DNA from: an uncultured Acidimicrobiales bacterium
GTDB lineage: Bacteria; Actinomycetota; Acidimicrobiia; Acidimicrobiales; SHLQ01
Reading direction: 5' to 3'
DNA: 64,000 nucleotides
Assembly (NCBI GenBank): GCA_938041035.1
Contig: CALHYX010000078.1
Coordinates: forward strand, 16,662-80,661
Below, one piece after another: positions 8,703-16,186 of this stretch. The notes under the pieces were generated by a model, which saw nothing but the letters and a program-made list of their open reading frames with translations, was not told where the DNA came from and searched no databases. The stretch's first letter is position 1, and each line of letters starts with the position of its first letter. A program made the position numbers and the translations under genes.

Positions 8703-8981
8703 CTACCGGTCACCATCGGCGCGGCGAGGCCCGCCATGAGCGATTGCCCCGCCGGATACGGGCGGCAGCAGGGCAACTTCGTTGTCCGGACCGACCGAAT
8801 CGGTGGGTTCGGCGGGTTCGCCGTCGACCCAGATCTTGCACTGTTCGACCTGGGCGGCGAAGTCCGGGCCGTAGGCGGCGACCGCAGCGGCGACGACCTC
8901 GGCGACGGTTTCGCCGTCGAAGGTCGCTTTGCCGGTGCCGGCGGCGACGCGGACCGATGCAAACAAGCGAAGCGTGGCCAT
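8703..8981 (-). CDS. MoaD/ThiS-family ubiquitin-like protein with a C-terminal extension
   Basis: A 92-residue beta-grasp protein. MATLRLFASVRVAAGTGKA begins the fold and EVALLPPVSGG is the conserved end of MoaD-type sulfur carriers. Here the Gly-Gly is not terminal: 14 more residues (AIAHGGPRRADGDR) follow before the stop. MoaD, ThiS and CysO need an exposed Gly-Gly to be adenylated, so processing would be required, or the protein works differently. An upstream frame extension to 9095 is unconvincing; MATLRLF is the normal family start. The rsiG homologue follows after 33 bp. Confidence 0.82.
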   Translation of the reverse strand: MATLRLFASVRVAAGTGKATFDGETVAEVVAAAVAAYGPDFAAQVEQCKIWVDGEPAEPTDSVGPDNEVALLPPVSGGAIAHGGPRRADGDR

Positions 8982-9063
8982 GCAGAGCAGTCTAGGGAGG
9001 CAGTCCAGGGAAGCACCTGGGAGGCGCGGTGCGGGCCCACCGCGGGCTCGGGGCGGTGCGCCC

Positions 9064-9888
9064 TCAGTGGTACGCCCGACCGAGCAGGTCGGCAAAGACG
9101 ACCTCGGGATCGACGTCGAGGCCGCGCTGGGTGAACCACGCGCACACGTTGTTCACGTCGCGATGCAAGAAGTCGAGGCCGCCCGGGTTCGCCGCCAGAT
9201 CCAGCGCCTGGGGAAAGTCGATGAACCAGAGTTCATCGTTCCACCACAACAGGTTGTACGCCGACAGGTCACCGTGCACCCATCCGGCGTGGGTCATGGT
9301 GGCGAGCCCGTCGATCAGTTGCTCGAACGCCGACTCGAGCTCCTTGGCGCGCAGGCGGGACTGGGCGAGGTGTGGTGCGGCACCGTCGCGGTCGCCGATG
9401 TACTGGAGCAGAAACCGGTCGTCGCCGTAGGCCACCGGATACGGACAGCGCAGGCCGGCCGCCCACAACGTCTGCATGACGTCGTGTTCGTGACCCGTCC
9501 ACCGGTTCTGGAGGAGTTTCTTGCCGTATGTGGACATGCGTTCGACCGCCCGGCGGTCGCGGGTCTTGCGAAACTGACGGCCCTCCCGGTACTCGACATC
9601 GTTGCGAAAGGTGGACGCTCGCTGCACGCCCATCGCCTCGAGGGTCCCCTTCTGCCTCACCTCCCGCGGGAGATACCGCTTCTGAGCGAGGAGACACCGA
9701 CGCATCGGGTCGTCGACGCCGCGCCGTTCGATGAGGTTGATCTGGGCTTCTTTGCCGCTGCGCAGGACACCGAGGTCGGTGTCGATGTGCGGCTCGGGCA
9801 CGAGCCAGTCCGGTTCGTCGGGCACTGATCCGGCGGAGGCTGGGTCGGGGATGAACGACGGGTCGGGGGTGGAGTCGGGAGTGGGCAC
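9064..9888 (-). CDS. RIO1-like serine protein kinase
   Basis: A 274-residue RIO-family kinase. A Pro/Asp-rich N-terminal tail of about 40 residues precedes the kinase core. The catalytic loop GWVHGDLSAYNLLWWND supplies the Asp and Asn, and LWFIDFPQALDL replaces the usual metal-binding DFG by DFP, as is common in RIO kinases. A nucleotide-loop region lies around STYGKKLLQNRWTGHEHDV. Bacterial RIO kinases have no well-established substrate. It is divergent from pdxH across 286 bp in which no other gene is visible. Confidence 0.85.
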   Translation of the reverse strand: MPTPDSTPDPSFIPDPASAGSVPDEPDWLVPEPHIDTDLGVLRSGKEAQINLIERRGVDDPMRRCLLAQKRYLPREVRQKGTLEAMGVQRASTFRNDVEYREGRQFRKTRDRRAVERMSTYGKKLLQNRWTGHEHDVMQTLWAAGLRCPYPVAYGDDRFLLQYIGDRDGAAPHLAQSRLRAKELESAFEQLIDGLATMTHAGWVHGDLSAYNLLWWNDELWFIDFPQALDLAANPGGLDFLHRDVNNVCAWFTQRGLDVDPEVVFADLLGRAYH

Positions 9889-10174
9889 AGCATGATTCCT
9901 TGGGCGAAAACGGGTCGAGGACGACCGATCGCACGGAACCTGAGCGGAACCGATAACAGAGGTGCGCGGTCCGGACGGACCGGACGCTCGGTCTGCTCTA
10001 CCGGAACTCGGCGGTGGGCGCGATCGGGGTGGCGTGGATCCAAAAGGCGGTCATCGACGCTCTCCCCTCGCTCGCGGCGGCTGTGGAACACAGCTCTTTC
10101 GAAACCGTACCCGAGGGACGAGCAACCCGTCTTGTGAATATTCCGAGCAGGTGGGCGCCCACTACGTTGGCTCC

Positions 10175-10819
10175 ATGAACCCCGTCGACATGGCTGCGTT
10201 GCGCGAAGAGTACGAAACCGCCGGTGTCGTCCGCGCCGACCTGGCGGCTGACCCACTCGCCCAGTTCGAGCGCTGGTTCGACGAGGCCCACGAGGCCGGG
10301 GTCTTCGAACCCAACGCCATGGTGTTGTCCACCGTCGACGCCGAGGGCGCCCCCGACAGCCGGGTTGTCCTCTTGAAGGGTCTCGACTCGGACGGGCTGG
10401 TCTTCTACACCAACTACCGAAGCGCCAAGGCGGCCCAGATCGACACCGCCGGTGCCGCGGCGCTGAATTTTGCCTGGTTACCGCTGCATCGCCAGGTGCG
10501 GCTGCGCGGAACCGTGGACCGCGTCGATCCCGCGCGGTCCGACGAGTACTTCGCCCAACGACCCCGGGGAAGCCAAATCGGGGCGTGGGCGTCGCAGCAG
10601 AGCAGCGTGGCCGTCGACCGGGGGGCGATCGAGGCGGCGTTCGCGGCGGCTGATACGCGCTTCGATGACGACCCGATCGATCGACCCCCGCACTGGGGCG
10701 GATTTCGACTGCGCCCGACGGAGGTCGAGTTCTGGCAGGGCCGCCGCAATCGCCTCCACGACCGGCTTCGCTACCGCCGCGACGAAGGCGAGTGGGTCAT
10801 CGAACGACTCCAACCCTGA
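10175..10819 (+). CDS. pdxH: Pyridoxamine 5'-phosphate oxidase
   Basis: A 214-residue FMN enzyme that oxidises pyridoxine or pyridoxamine 5'-phosphate to pyridoxal phosphate. FMN-binding SRVVLLKGLDSDGLVFYTNY and the C-terminal family signature VEFWQGRRNRLHDRLRY are intact, and the length equals the E. coli enzyme. The ATG at 10175 (MNPVDMAALREEYETAG) is chosen because the N-terminus then matches the family. The open frame upstream has no family similarity. Confidence 0.95.
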   Translation: MNPVDMAALREEYETAGVVRADLAADPLAQFERWFDEAHEAGVFEPNAMVLSTVDAEGAPDSRVVLLKGLDSDGLVFYTNYRSAKAAQIDTAGAAALNFAWLPLHRQVRLRGTVDRVDPARSDEYFAQRPRGSQIGAWASQQSSVAVDRGAIEAAFAAADTRFDDDPIDRPPHWGGFRLRPTEVEFWQGRRNRLHDRLRYRRDEGEWVIERLQP

Positions 10820-10829
10820 GGCCTCGACC

Positions 10830-11678
10830 TCAGGCGGGGACGACCGCGGGGTCGAAGTAGGGCCGGTCCCCATCGATCTCGAGCCGCCGGATGACGCGGA
10901 CCTGGGGGTGATGGTCGGCCGCGGCCCGGTGCAGCGTCGAGCGTTCGTCCCAGATCGCCAGGTCGCCGTCGGTCCATCGCCACCGACAGTGCAGCGCCGG
11001 GTCGGCGATATGGCTGCTCAGCAGGTCGAGGACCGCTCGGCTCTCGGCCGGGGTGAGACCGTCGATCGATCGGATGAACCGCGCGGCGAAGACGAGCGAC
11101 CGCTTGCCGGTTTCGGGATGGGTGCGCACCAGCGGGTGCGACACCGGCGGGTAGTCGCGTCGCAGCGCCTCGGCGAGTGACTCGGCCGCCTCGCCGGCCT
11201 TCTTCATCACGCCGTCGATGAACCCTTCGTTGTCGTGGGTCACCGTCAGCCCGGCCAGGAACTCCTGCATAGCCGGCGAGAGCGTTTCGTAGGCCCGCGT
11301 TGCCGAACACCACAGCGTGTCGCCGCCGCGGGCGGGTGCCGTCTCCATGTGCAACAGCGCGCACTTGGGAGGCGTCGCGGTCCAGGTCACGTCGGTGTGC
11401 CACGCGTCGGCGGCGTTGGCGCTCTCGGGCCCATCGGCGATCACCGTCATCGTGGGCTCGGTGGCGCCGAGGATCCGAGCCACCGGAAAGATGCTCGGCG
11501 TCCCGAACCGTGCGCCCAGCGCGAGGTGCTCGGGTTCGGTGAGGTGCGCCTGCGGGAAGAAGATCACCTGGTGTTCGAGCAGCGCGGCGTAGATGGCGTC
11601 GAAGTCACCGCCGGGGTCGCGCACGTCGACATCGTCGATCACCGCGCCGAGGGCGCCGGCTACCGGTGTCACCTTCAT
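10830..11678 (-). CDS. TauD/TfdA-family Fe(II)/2-oxoglutarate dioxygenase
   Basis: A 282-residue jelly-roll dioxygenase. The first two iron ligands are in DAWHTDVTW (HxD) and the distal His in RSTLHRAAADHH, followed by the 2-oxoglutarate-binding Arg in VRVIRRLEIDG. The first 25 residues (PVAGALGAVIDDVDV) match taurine dioxygenases. The substrate could be taurine, another sulfonate, or an alkyl or aryl acid; no transporter is nearby to decide. It is convergent with pdxH with only 10 bp between stops. Confidence 0.88.
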   Translation of the reverse strand: MKVTPVAGALGAVIDDVDVRDPGGDFDAIYAALLEHQVIFFPQAHLTEPEHLALGARFGTPSIFPVARILGATEPTMTVIADGPESANAADAWHTDVTWTATPPKCALLHMETAPARGGDTLWCSATRAYETLSPAMQEFLAGLTVTHDNEGFIDGVMKKAGEAAESLAEALRRDYPPVSHPLVRTHPETGKRSLVFAARFIRSIDGLTPAESRAVLDLLSSHIADPALHCRWRWTDGDLAIWDERSTLHRAAADHHPQVRVIRRLEIDGDRPYFDPAVVPA

Positions 11679-11759
11679 GGCTGCTCCCTCATCTTCCCCT
11701 CTTCTCCTGCGTCGTCATTCCCGTAGGACTTCGGGCCGGTACGGGCCGTCGGCTCCGGA

Positions 11760-12386
11760 TTAGCACGATGGCGCCGGGCCGGGCGATTTCCAGGTGCTCA
11801 CGGCATCGGCGAGCGCATCGATGAGCTGATCGACCTGTGGGGCACGGCCGACTCCAGGCGAGTCGGACCAACCGTGGCCCGCCCAGTGCCACCGCAGGGT
11901 CGGCGGGAGTTCGATCTGGACCCCGGCGTGGGCGGCCAGGTTGACCGGATTTCGCGGGTGCTGGCCGCGCAGCGCTCGCGGGATCCGCGCCAGGTCCGTC
12001 ACCGCCTCGTAGTCGGGCAACACTTCGTGCACCGAACGGGCGACGTGTTCGGCCAGGGCTCGGTTCCGTCCACCGAGCAACAGCGAGTACCGAAGATGGC
12101 GGCGCCCGTAGCCGTGCACCGTCATCACCGTGTCGACCCGGTCGAAGAACCGGGTCAGCGCCACCGACTCGGCGGGGTCGAACGCAGACGACGCCAGGTG
12201 CTCGCTCATGTTCGGCGGATGCACCACGGCGTAGTACGACGCACCGCAGCGTTCGGCGACCTCACCGGCGATGACGTCGGTGACCTGCTCCAGCCCGCCG
12301 CCGTGAAAGGCCATCACCCCGAAAGCCGAGCGAAGTTCGAGAACTTCGTCGACGTCGGGGCGGGCGAGCAGCCCGGTCAGATCCAT
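11760..12386 (-). CDS. Poly-gamma-glutamate hydrolase-family protein
   Basis: A 208-residue protein resembling the zinc-dependent PghP/YndL group that cleaves poly-gamma-glutamate. MAFHGGGLEQVTDVIAGEVA carries the first His/Glu pair, TVMTVHGYGRRH a further His, and NLAAHAGVQIELPPTLR the C-terminal Glu. No signal peptide is visible, so it should act inside the cell or on imported peptides. The family call rests on motif pattern only. Confidence 0.7.
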   Translation of the reverse strand: MDLTGLLARPDVDEVLELRSAFGVMAFHGGGLEQVTDVIAGEVAERCGASYYAVVHPPNMSEHLASSAFDPAESVALTRFFDRVDTVMTVHGYGRRHLRYSLLLGGRNRALAEHVARSVHEVLPDYEAVTDLARIPRALRGQHPRNPVNLAAHAGVQIELPPTLRWHWAGHGWSDSPGVGRAPQVDQLIDALADAVSTWKSPGPAPSC

Positions 12387-12434
12387 GGCGCCAGTGTCGT
12401 CCGCCGATGCGATGGTCGGCGAGTCGAACGGCGC

Positions 12435-13352
12435 CTAGGCGCTTTCCTGCATCGCCGGCTTCGAGGAGTCGCTCTTGGGCGGGTCGACCTCGGCCCGGCG
12501 GCGCCCGATGAGGGCGTAGACGAGGAGGCTGCCAATGACGGCGAGCAGGATCAGGCCGACCTTACCGGCACCGAAGTCGGTGATGGTGTTCTGCAGCCAC
12601 AGCTGGAGATCCTCGATGCCCTTCTGGAACCGGTTCTCCGGAGCGTTGAGGGGATCTCGCAGGATGCGGACCTCCCACCAGCCGTAGGCGGCGAGGTACA
12701 GACCGGCGAGTACGAGCAGGACCCCGGAACCCCGGTTGATGTAGGGCAGCACCTTGCGCAGGTTGCGGGCGATGCCGCCCCGAGCGAGGGCGAGGGCCAT
12801 GGTGAGGAACACGATGACCGAACCCATGCCGAAGGCGTAGGCCAGGTAGGTGAGCAGACCCGAGACCACACCGTCTCGGGTGAACGAACCGACGACGTTG
12901 ATGATGAAGATCGGGGCCGTGCATCCGAGCGACACGACGGCGTAGGAAACACCGAACATGAACACCGATCCAAGCTCACGGCTGCCCGTGCCCTTGTTCA
13001 TCTTGGGGAGGCGGAGGTTGATCTCGTAGCCGAAGAGCATGGCGATGCCGAGCGGGATCATCAAGATGCCCACCGCGAGGGTGAACCAGGGGAGCTTCGA
13101 GCTGATCGTTCCCTGGGACACCAGATTGGAGGTGATGAACCCGAACGTGCCGAACACGGCGACGAAGCCGAGGGTCAACACCGCGCCGACGAGCAGTCCG
13201 CGCATGACATTGCCGGCGAGCGTCTGATCGTCGGATTTGTCGTCGATGCCCATGAAGTAGGCCAGGTACGTCGGCAACATGGCGAACCCGCACGGGTTGA
13301 ACGCCGCGATGAGCCCGAGGGTGAACGGAACGCTGAGCGCTACATCAAACAT
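12435..13352 (-). CDS. ccdA: CcdA/DsbD-type transmembrane thiol-disulfide transporter
   Basis: A 305-residue polytopic membrane protein that passes electrons from cytoplasmic thioredoxin to extracytoplasmic thiol proteins. The paired redox cysteines are in AAFNPCGFAMLPTYLAYFMG and SLGCTAPIFIINVVG, each at the start of a helix bundle as in CcdA. About 7 helices are predicted by eye, with a charged C-terminal tail. It lies 60 bp downstream of the TlpA-like lipoprotein, its likely partner in cytochrome c or oxidase maturation. Confidence 0.9.
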   Translation of the reverse strand: MFDVALSVPFTLGLIAAFNPCGFAMLPTYLAYFMGIDDKSDDQTLAGNVMRGLLVGAVLTLGFVAVFGTFGFITSNLVSQGTISSKLPWFTLAVGILMIPLGIAMLFGYEINLRLPKMNKGTGSRELGSVFMFGVSYAVVSLGCTAPIFIINVVGSFTRDGVVSGLLTYLAYAFGMGSVIVFLTMALALARGGIARNLRKVLPYINRGSGVLLVLAGLYLAAYGWWEVRILRDPLNAPENRFQKGIEDLQLWLQNTITDFGAGKVGLILLAVIGSLLVYALIGRRRAEVDPPKSDSSKPAMQESA

Positions 13353-13412
13353 TGGTCAGAACCTCGCCTTCACATGAGCCCACAGGGGCCCGGTAATCGT
13401 ACTCGGGGGTGG

Positions 13413-13997
13413 TCACAGCAGTTGCTCCTGAATCAGATCGGTTAGTGCTTCCTGGGTGAGAGCGCCGGTCCAGACCTTCTTGACCTCTCCATCGGCACCG
13501 AGGAACACGGTCGTAGGCATACCGAGGCCGCCGAACACCTCGAAAAAGGCGCCCGACTCGTCCAGACCGACCGGGTAGGTGACGCCGGTGCTGTCGACGA
13601 GGGGAGCGGCGTCTTCCTCGCGGTCGCTGGTGGCCAGACCCACAAACGTCACGTCGTCGGCGAATGCCTGGGAAACTTCTTCGAAGTCCGGCATCTCCTT
13701 GATGCACTGCACACAGGTGGAGGCAAAGAAGTTCAACACGACCGGTTTGCCCTCGGCAACCGCCTGGATCGTGTTGGTTCCGCCGCCAAAGGTGTCGTAC
13801 GGAGCCAGGAAGGAATCGTCGTCCGGGGAGAGCCGGCCGTCGTCCGCGGCACGGTCGGAGCCGTCGGACCCGCACGCCGCCGCGAGCAGTCCAAACGCCA
13901 GCAGCAGCGCGGCCAGCCGGCTGTACCGGCGCGTCCGCGAACCGTCGAGTGCCGGCTGAGCGTCGGTTACGTCTATCGAAGGCTGGTTGAGTGTCAT
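13413..13997 (-). CDS. TlpA-like thioredoxin-fold lipoprotein
   Basis: A 194-residue membrane-anchored redoxin. A cytoplasmic leader and hydrophobic segment end in the lipobox LLAAAC (Cys at about residue 42). The thioredoxin domain carries NFFASTCVQCIKEMPDFEEV with a CVQC active site and the cis-proline segment GLGMPTTVFLGADG. It should reduce extracytoplasmic disulfides using electrons from the adjacent CcdA. Its ATG overlaps the stop of the preceding small membrane gene (ATGA). Confidence 0.9.
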   Translation of the reverse strand: MTLNQPSIDVTDAQPALDGSRTRRYSRLAALLLAFGLLAAACGSDGSDRAADDGRLSPDDDSFLAPYDTFGGGTNTIQAVAEGKPVVLNFFASTCVQCIKEMPDFEEVSQAFADDVTFVGLATSDREEDAAPLVDSTGVTYPVGLDESGAFFEVFGGLGMPTTVFLGADGEVKKVWTGALTQEALTDLIQEQLL

Positions 13998-14191
13998 GGC
14001 GAAACCTGAGGGTGGTCACGTGGCGTTCGTTGTTGTGCGGCTGGGAACCCACACCAACCGGTGAGCATTCCCATCATCGTCCATAACGACGCGCCGGCCC
14101 ATCCGGTTCCCAACAACAGCACGACGAACCTCGCCGAAAACCTCACCAACCCGGGGCTCGGGCGCACATCGAAGTCGATGCGGCCCGTCAC
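13994..14191 (-). CDS. Small membrane protein coupled to the TlpA-like gene
   Basis: A 65-residue protein with a polar start (MTGRIDFDVRPSPGLVRFS), one hydrophobic segment containing VVLLLGTGWAGASLWTMMG, and a short C-terminal tail with a single Cys in TGWCGFPAA. The stop overlaps the TlpA-like start by four bases (ATGA), which strongly supports translation. The gene may belong to the DUF2892/YgaP-like small membrane class, but that is a guess. Context points to a role in the thiol-redox system. Confidence 0.55.
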   Translation of the reverse strand: MTGRIDFDVRPSPGLVRFSARFVVLLLGTGWAGASLWTMMGMLTGWCGFPAAQQRTPRDHPQVSP

Positions 14192-14224
14192 CCCGGGTCG
14201 GATTGTTGGTGTGCCCGCCGGCGT

Positions 14225-14821
14225 TTACGCCGAGGCCAGCTCGAGCAGGTGCTCGGGAACCGGGATCACCGGCAGCTGGTCCTCCGGGCGGGGGTGCTTC
14301 GGCGGGCGGCCCCGACGGCGCTTCTGGGCGAGCATCTTGCCGTTCAGGAACAGCTGGCCGCCCCAGACACCGCAGGGCTCACGCCGACGCAGAGCGCCTT
14401 CGAGACAGGTATCCATCACCGGGCACTCGGCGCACAGGCGCTTCGCGGTGGCGATGTCGCCGATGTCCTCGGAGAAGAACAGCGCACCGGCGTTGTCGAT
14501 CGAACGACACGCAGCCGCGTCTTCCCAGTCGGTGATCATCGGATCCATCGGGGATTCGAAGTCGGTGCTCATGTCGGTGTTCATTTCGGTGCTCATTTCG
14601 GTGATTCCCCCCATCTCGGTGTCGCTGGTCGGGTCGGTTTCGGTCATGTCGGTGTTGTTCAGGGCTGTGTCGTTCAGGGCGGTGTCGTTCAGGGCTGTGT
14701 CGTTCATCTGGGGCTCGTTCTTCAACTCGTGCGTGGACGTTTCGTAGGCGTAGGTGCTGCGGACTGCGGACGGGGCCGGGTCTTTCGCAGTGCTGGTTTC
14801 TTGTGCGGTGTGATCGTCCAT
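14225..14821 (-). CDS. whiB7: WhiB7-like iron-sulfur transcription factor with repeat-rich N-terminal extension
   Basis: A 198-residue WhiB-family protein. The cluster ligands are Cys105 and, in KRLCAECPVMDTC, Cys130, Cys133 and Cys139. They are followed by EPCGVWGGQLF and an AT-hook QKRRRGRPPKHP (about 167-177). The combination of GVWGG and an RGRP hook matches WhiB7, which controls intrinsic antibiotic resistance in mycobacteria. Unlike WhiB7 (about 90 residues) it has a 95-residue low-complexity N-terminus with repeats (ALNDT x3, then Thr/Met/Asp). A CGGGGGAG ribosome site precedes the ATG by six bases, so the extension is probably real. The symbol is by similarity. Confidence 0.82.
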   Translation of the reverse strand: MDDHTAQETSTAKDPAPSAVRSTYAYETSTHELKNEPQMNDTALNDTALNDTALNNTDMTETDPTSDTEMGGITEMSTEMNTDMSTDFESPMDPMITDWEDAAACRSIDNAGALFFSEDIGDIATAKRLCAECPVMDTCLEGALRRREPCGVWGGQLFLNGKMLAQKRRRGRPPKHPRPEDQLPVIPVPEHLLELASA

Positions 14822-14955
14822 GGCGGTCTCCCCCGGTTCATGGTTTTGCTGGATGTGACGAGTCGAGTGGTCGAGTGGTTCAAAGAATCCGGGCGGGCCC
14901 GGACCAGCGGTGGCGGCGGTGGTTCCCCCAAGCCGGCGCTGCGGTGCAGCAGCGC

Positions 14956-14990
14956 AGAAAAACGACAAGAGCCGCCGATTTCTCGGCGGC
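14956..14990 (-). terminator. Intrinsic terminator in the whiB7-like leader (possible attenuator)
   Basis: GCCGCCGA / TCGGCGGC (14971-14990) forms a perfect 8-bp stem with a 4-nt loop and is followed on the minus strand by TCTTGTCGTTTTTCTG. It lies 34 bp after the stop of the small gene at 15024 and 135 bp before the whiB7-like start. It is either the terminator of that small gene or, as known for whiB7 in mycobacteria, an attenuator controlled by translation of an upstream ORF. Confidence 0.7.
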
Positions 14991-15023
14991 CCTGGAGCTT
15001 TTCGTCTGATGTGCGAGTGTTCG

Positions 15024-15242
15024 CTACATCGACGCCTCCGGGGGCCGCTGGTGCTTGGTGGCAAAGGCCGGGTTGGTGCCGTAGTCAAGACCCAGCCAGT
15101 TGCGCTCACACGTGGAAATCACGGTGATCGGCGCGGTGCCGGCAGCGGGACGACGGGTTGCGTGCACAGCAGAATGCGCGCGCGACATGGACCGGTTCGC
15201 CTTTTTCACCAAAGTCGTGGTGTTCGAGGTTTCGGTCTTCAT
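15024..15242 (-). CDS. Small basic hypothetical protein, possible upstream ORF of the whiB7-like gene
   Basis: A 72-residue ORF starting MKTETSNTTTLVKKANRSMS, with a central TAPITVISTCERNWLGLDYG. It is Arg/Lys-rich and has two Cys-free halves around one Cys. Codon third positions favour C (tac, aac, gac, acc), as in real genes here, and a strong intrinsic terminator lies 34 bp past the stop. An in-frame ATG 45 bp further upstream (at 15287) is possible. I do not recognise the family. It could be an independent small protein or the regulatory uORF of the whiB7-like leader. Confidence 0.45.
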   Translation of the reverse strand: MKTETSNTTTLVKKANRSMSRAHSAVHATRRPAAGTAPITVISTCERNWLGLDYGTNPAFATKHQRPPEASM

Positions 15243-15327
15243 CACACGCGCCTTCACACGGGGTTGGTCAGGACTCCATTGAGTCATGGCCGCCCGAGGC
15301 CGTCAACCGAATTAGCCGAAAATTCCC

Positions 15328-16125
15328 ATGCGCTACATTCACCCGGTGACTTCAGCCTCGGATTCCGGCCCCGATCGCACCGCAGAGCCGGACGATCCGC
15401 TGGCGATCGGACCACCGCCGTCGGGCCGGCGTTTCAGCGCCAACCGCCGGGTTCGCATGACCGACGTCGACCGCCAGGGCCGACTCCGACTCGATGCCAT
15501 CGCCCGCTTTGCCCAGGATGTCGCCAGCGACGATTCCGTCGACGCCGCCCTGCACCCCGAGGACGAGATCGCGTGGGTCGTGCGCCGGACGGCGATCGAG
15601 GTGCGCGGCCCGGCGGTGTATCGGGAGCCACTCACGATCACGACCTGGTGCTCCGGGGTCGGCAGCCGCTGGGCGGAGCGGCGCACGTCGATGATCGGCG
15701 CAGAAACCGCCCGGGCCGAGGTCGTGAGCCTGTGGGTCAGCCTCGACCCCGAGTCCGGCGTACCGAGCCGGCTGGGACCCGAGTTCACCGAGCTGTACGC
15801 CGAGGCCGCCCAGGGCCGCCAGGTCCGGGCTCGCCTGACCCTGTCGACCGAAGTCCCGCCCGATGCCGAGTGGCGCGACTACCCCATACGGCGCACCGAC
15901 ATCGATCCCCTCGGGCACATGAACAACAGCGCCACGTGGGCGATCATCGAGGAGTTCGGCGGCGCGTCAATCGAACGGGCGGTCCGCGTCGAACTCGACC
16001 ACCGCAGCGCCATCGAACCCGATGCACCCGCTCGGGTGGCGACCGCGCCGGTGGACGGCGCCGCCATGATCTGGATACTCAGCGGCGACGAGCTGGCCGC
16101 GGTCGCTCGCGTCACGAACCCCTAG
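15328..16125 (+). CDS. Acyl-ACP thioesterase-family (double hotdog) protein
   Basis: A 265-residue protein with two hotdog domains. The N-terminal half holds RVRMTDVDRQGRLRLDAIAR and TTWCSGVGSRWAERRTSM. The C-terminal half begins YPIRRTDIDPLGHMNNSATW, where the Asp and His/Asn of the second hotdog are the catalytic residues in FatA/FatB-type enzymes. It likely releases free fatty acids from acyl-ACP. An alternative GTG start lies 18 bp downstream. Confidence 0.85.
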   Translation: MRYIHPVTSASDSGPDRTAEPDDPLAIGPPPSGRRFSANRRVRMTDVDRQGRLRLDAIARFAQDVASDDSVDAALHPEDEIAWVVRRTAIEVRGPAVYREPLTITTWCSGVGSRWAERRTSMIGAETARAEVVSLWVSLDPESGVPSRLGPEFTELYAEAAQGRQVRARLTLSTEVPPDAEWRDYPIRRTDIDPLGHMNNSATWAIIEEFGGASIERAVRVELDHRSAIEPDAPARVATAPVDGAAMIWILSGDELAAVARVTNP

Positions 16126-16186
16126 AACCGGGTCCTCGCCGTCGGCTCACCCTCACGGTCAGAACTGCACGTTCAGAACTGAAAGC

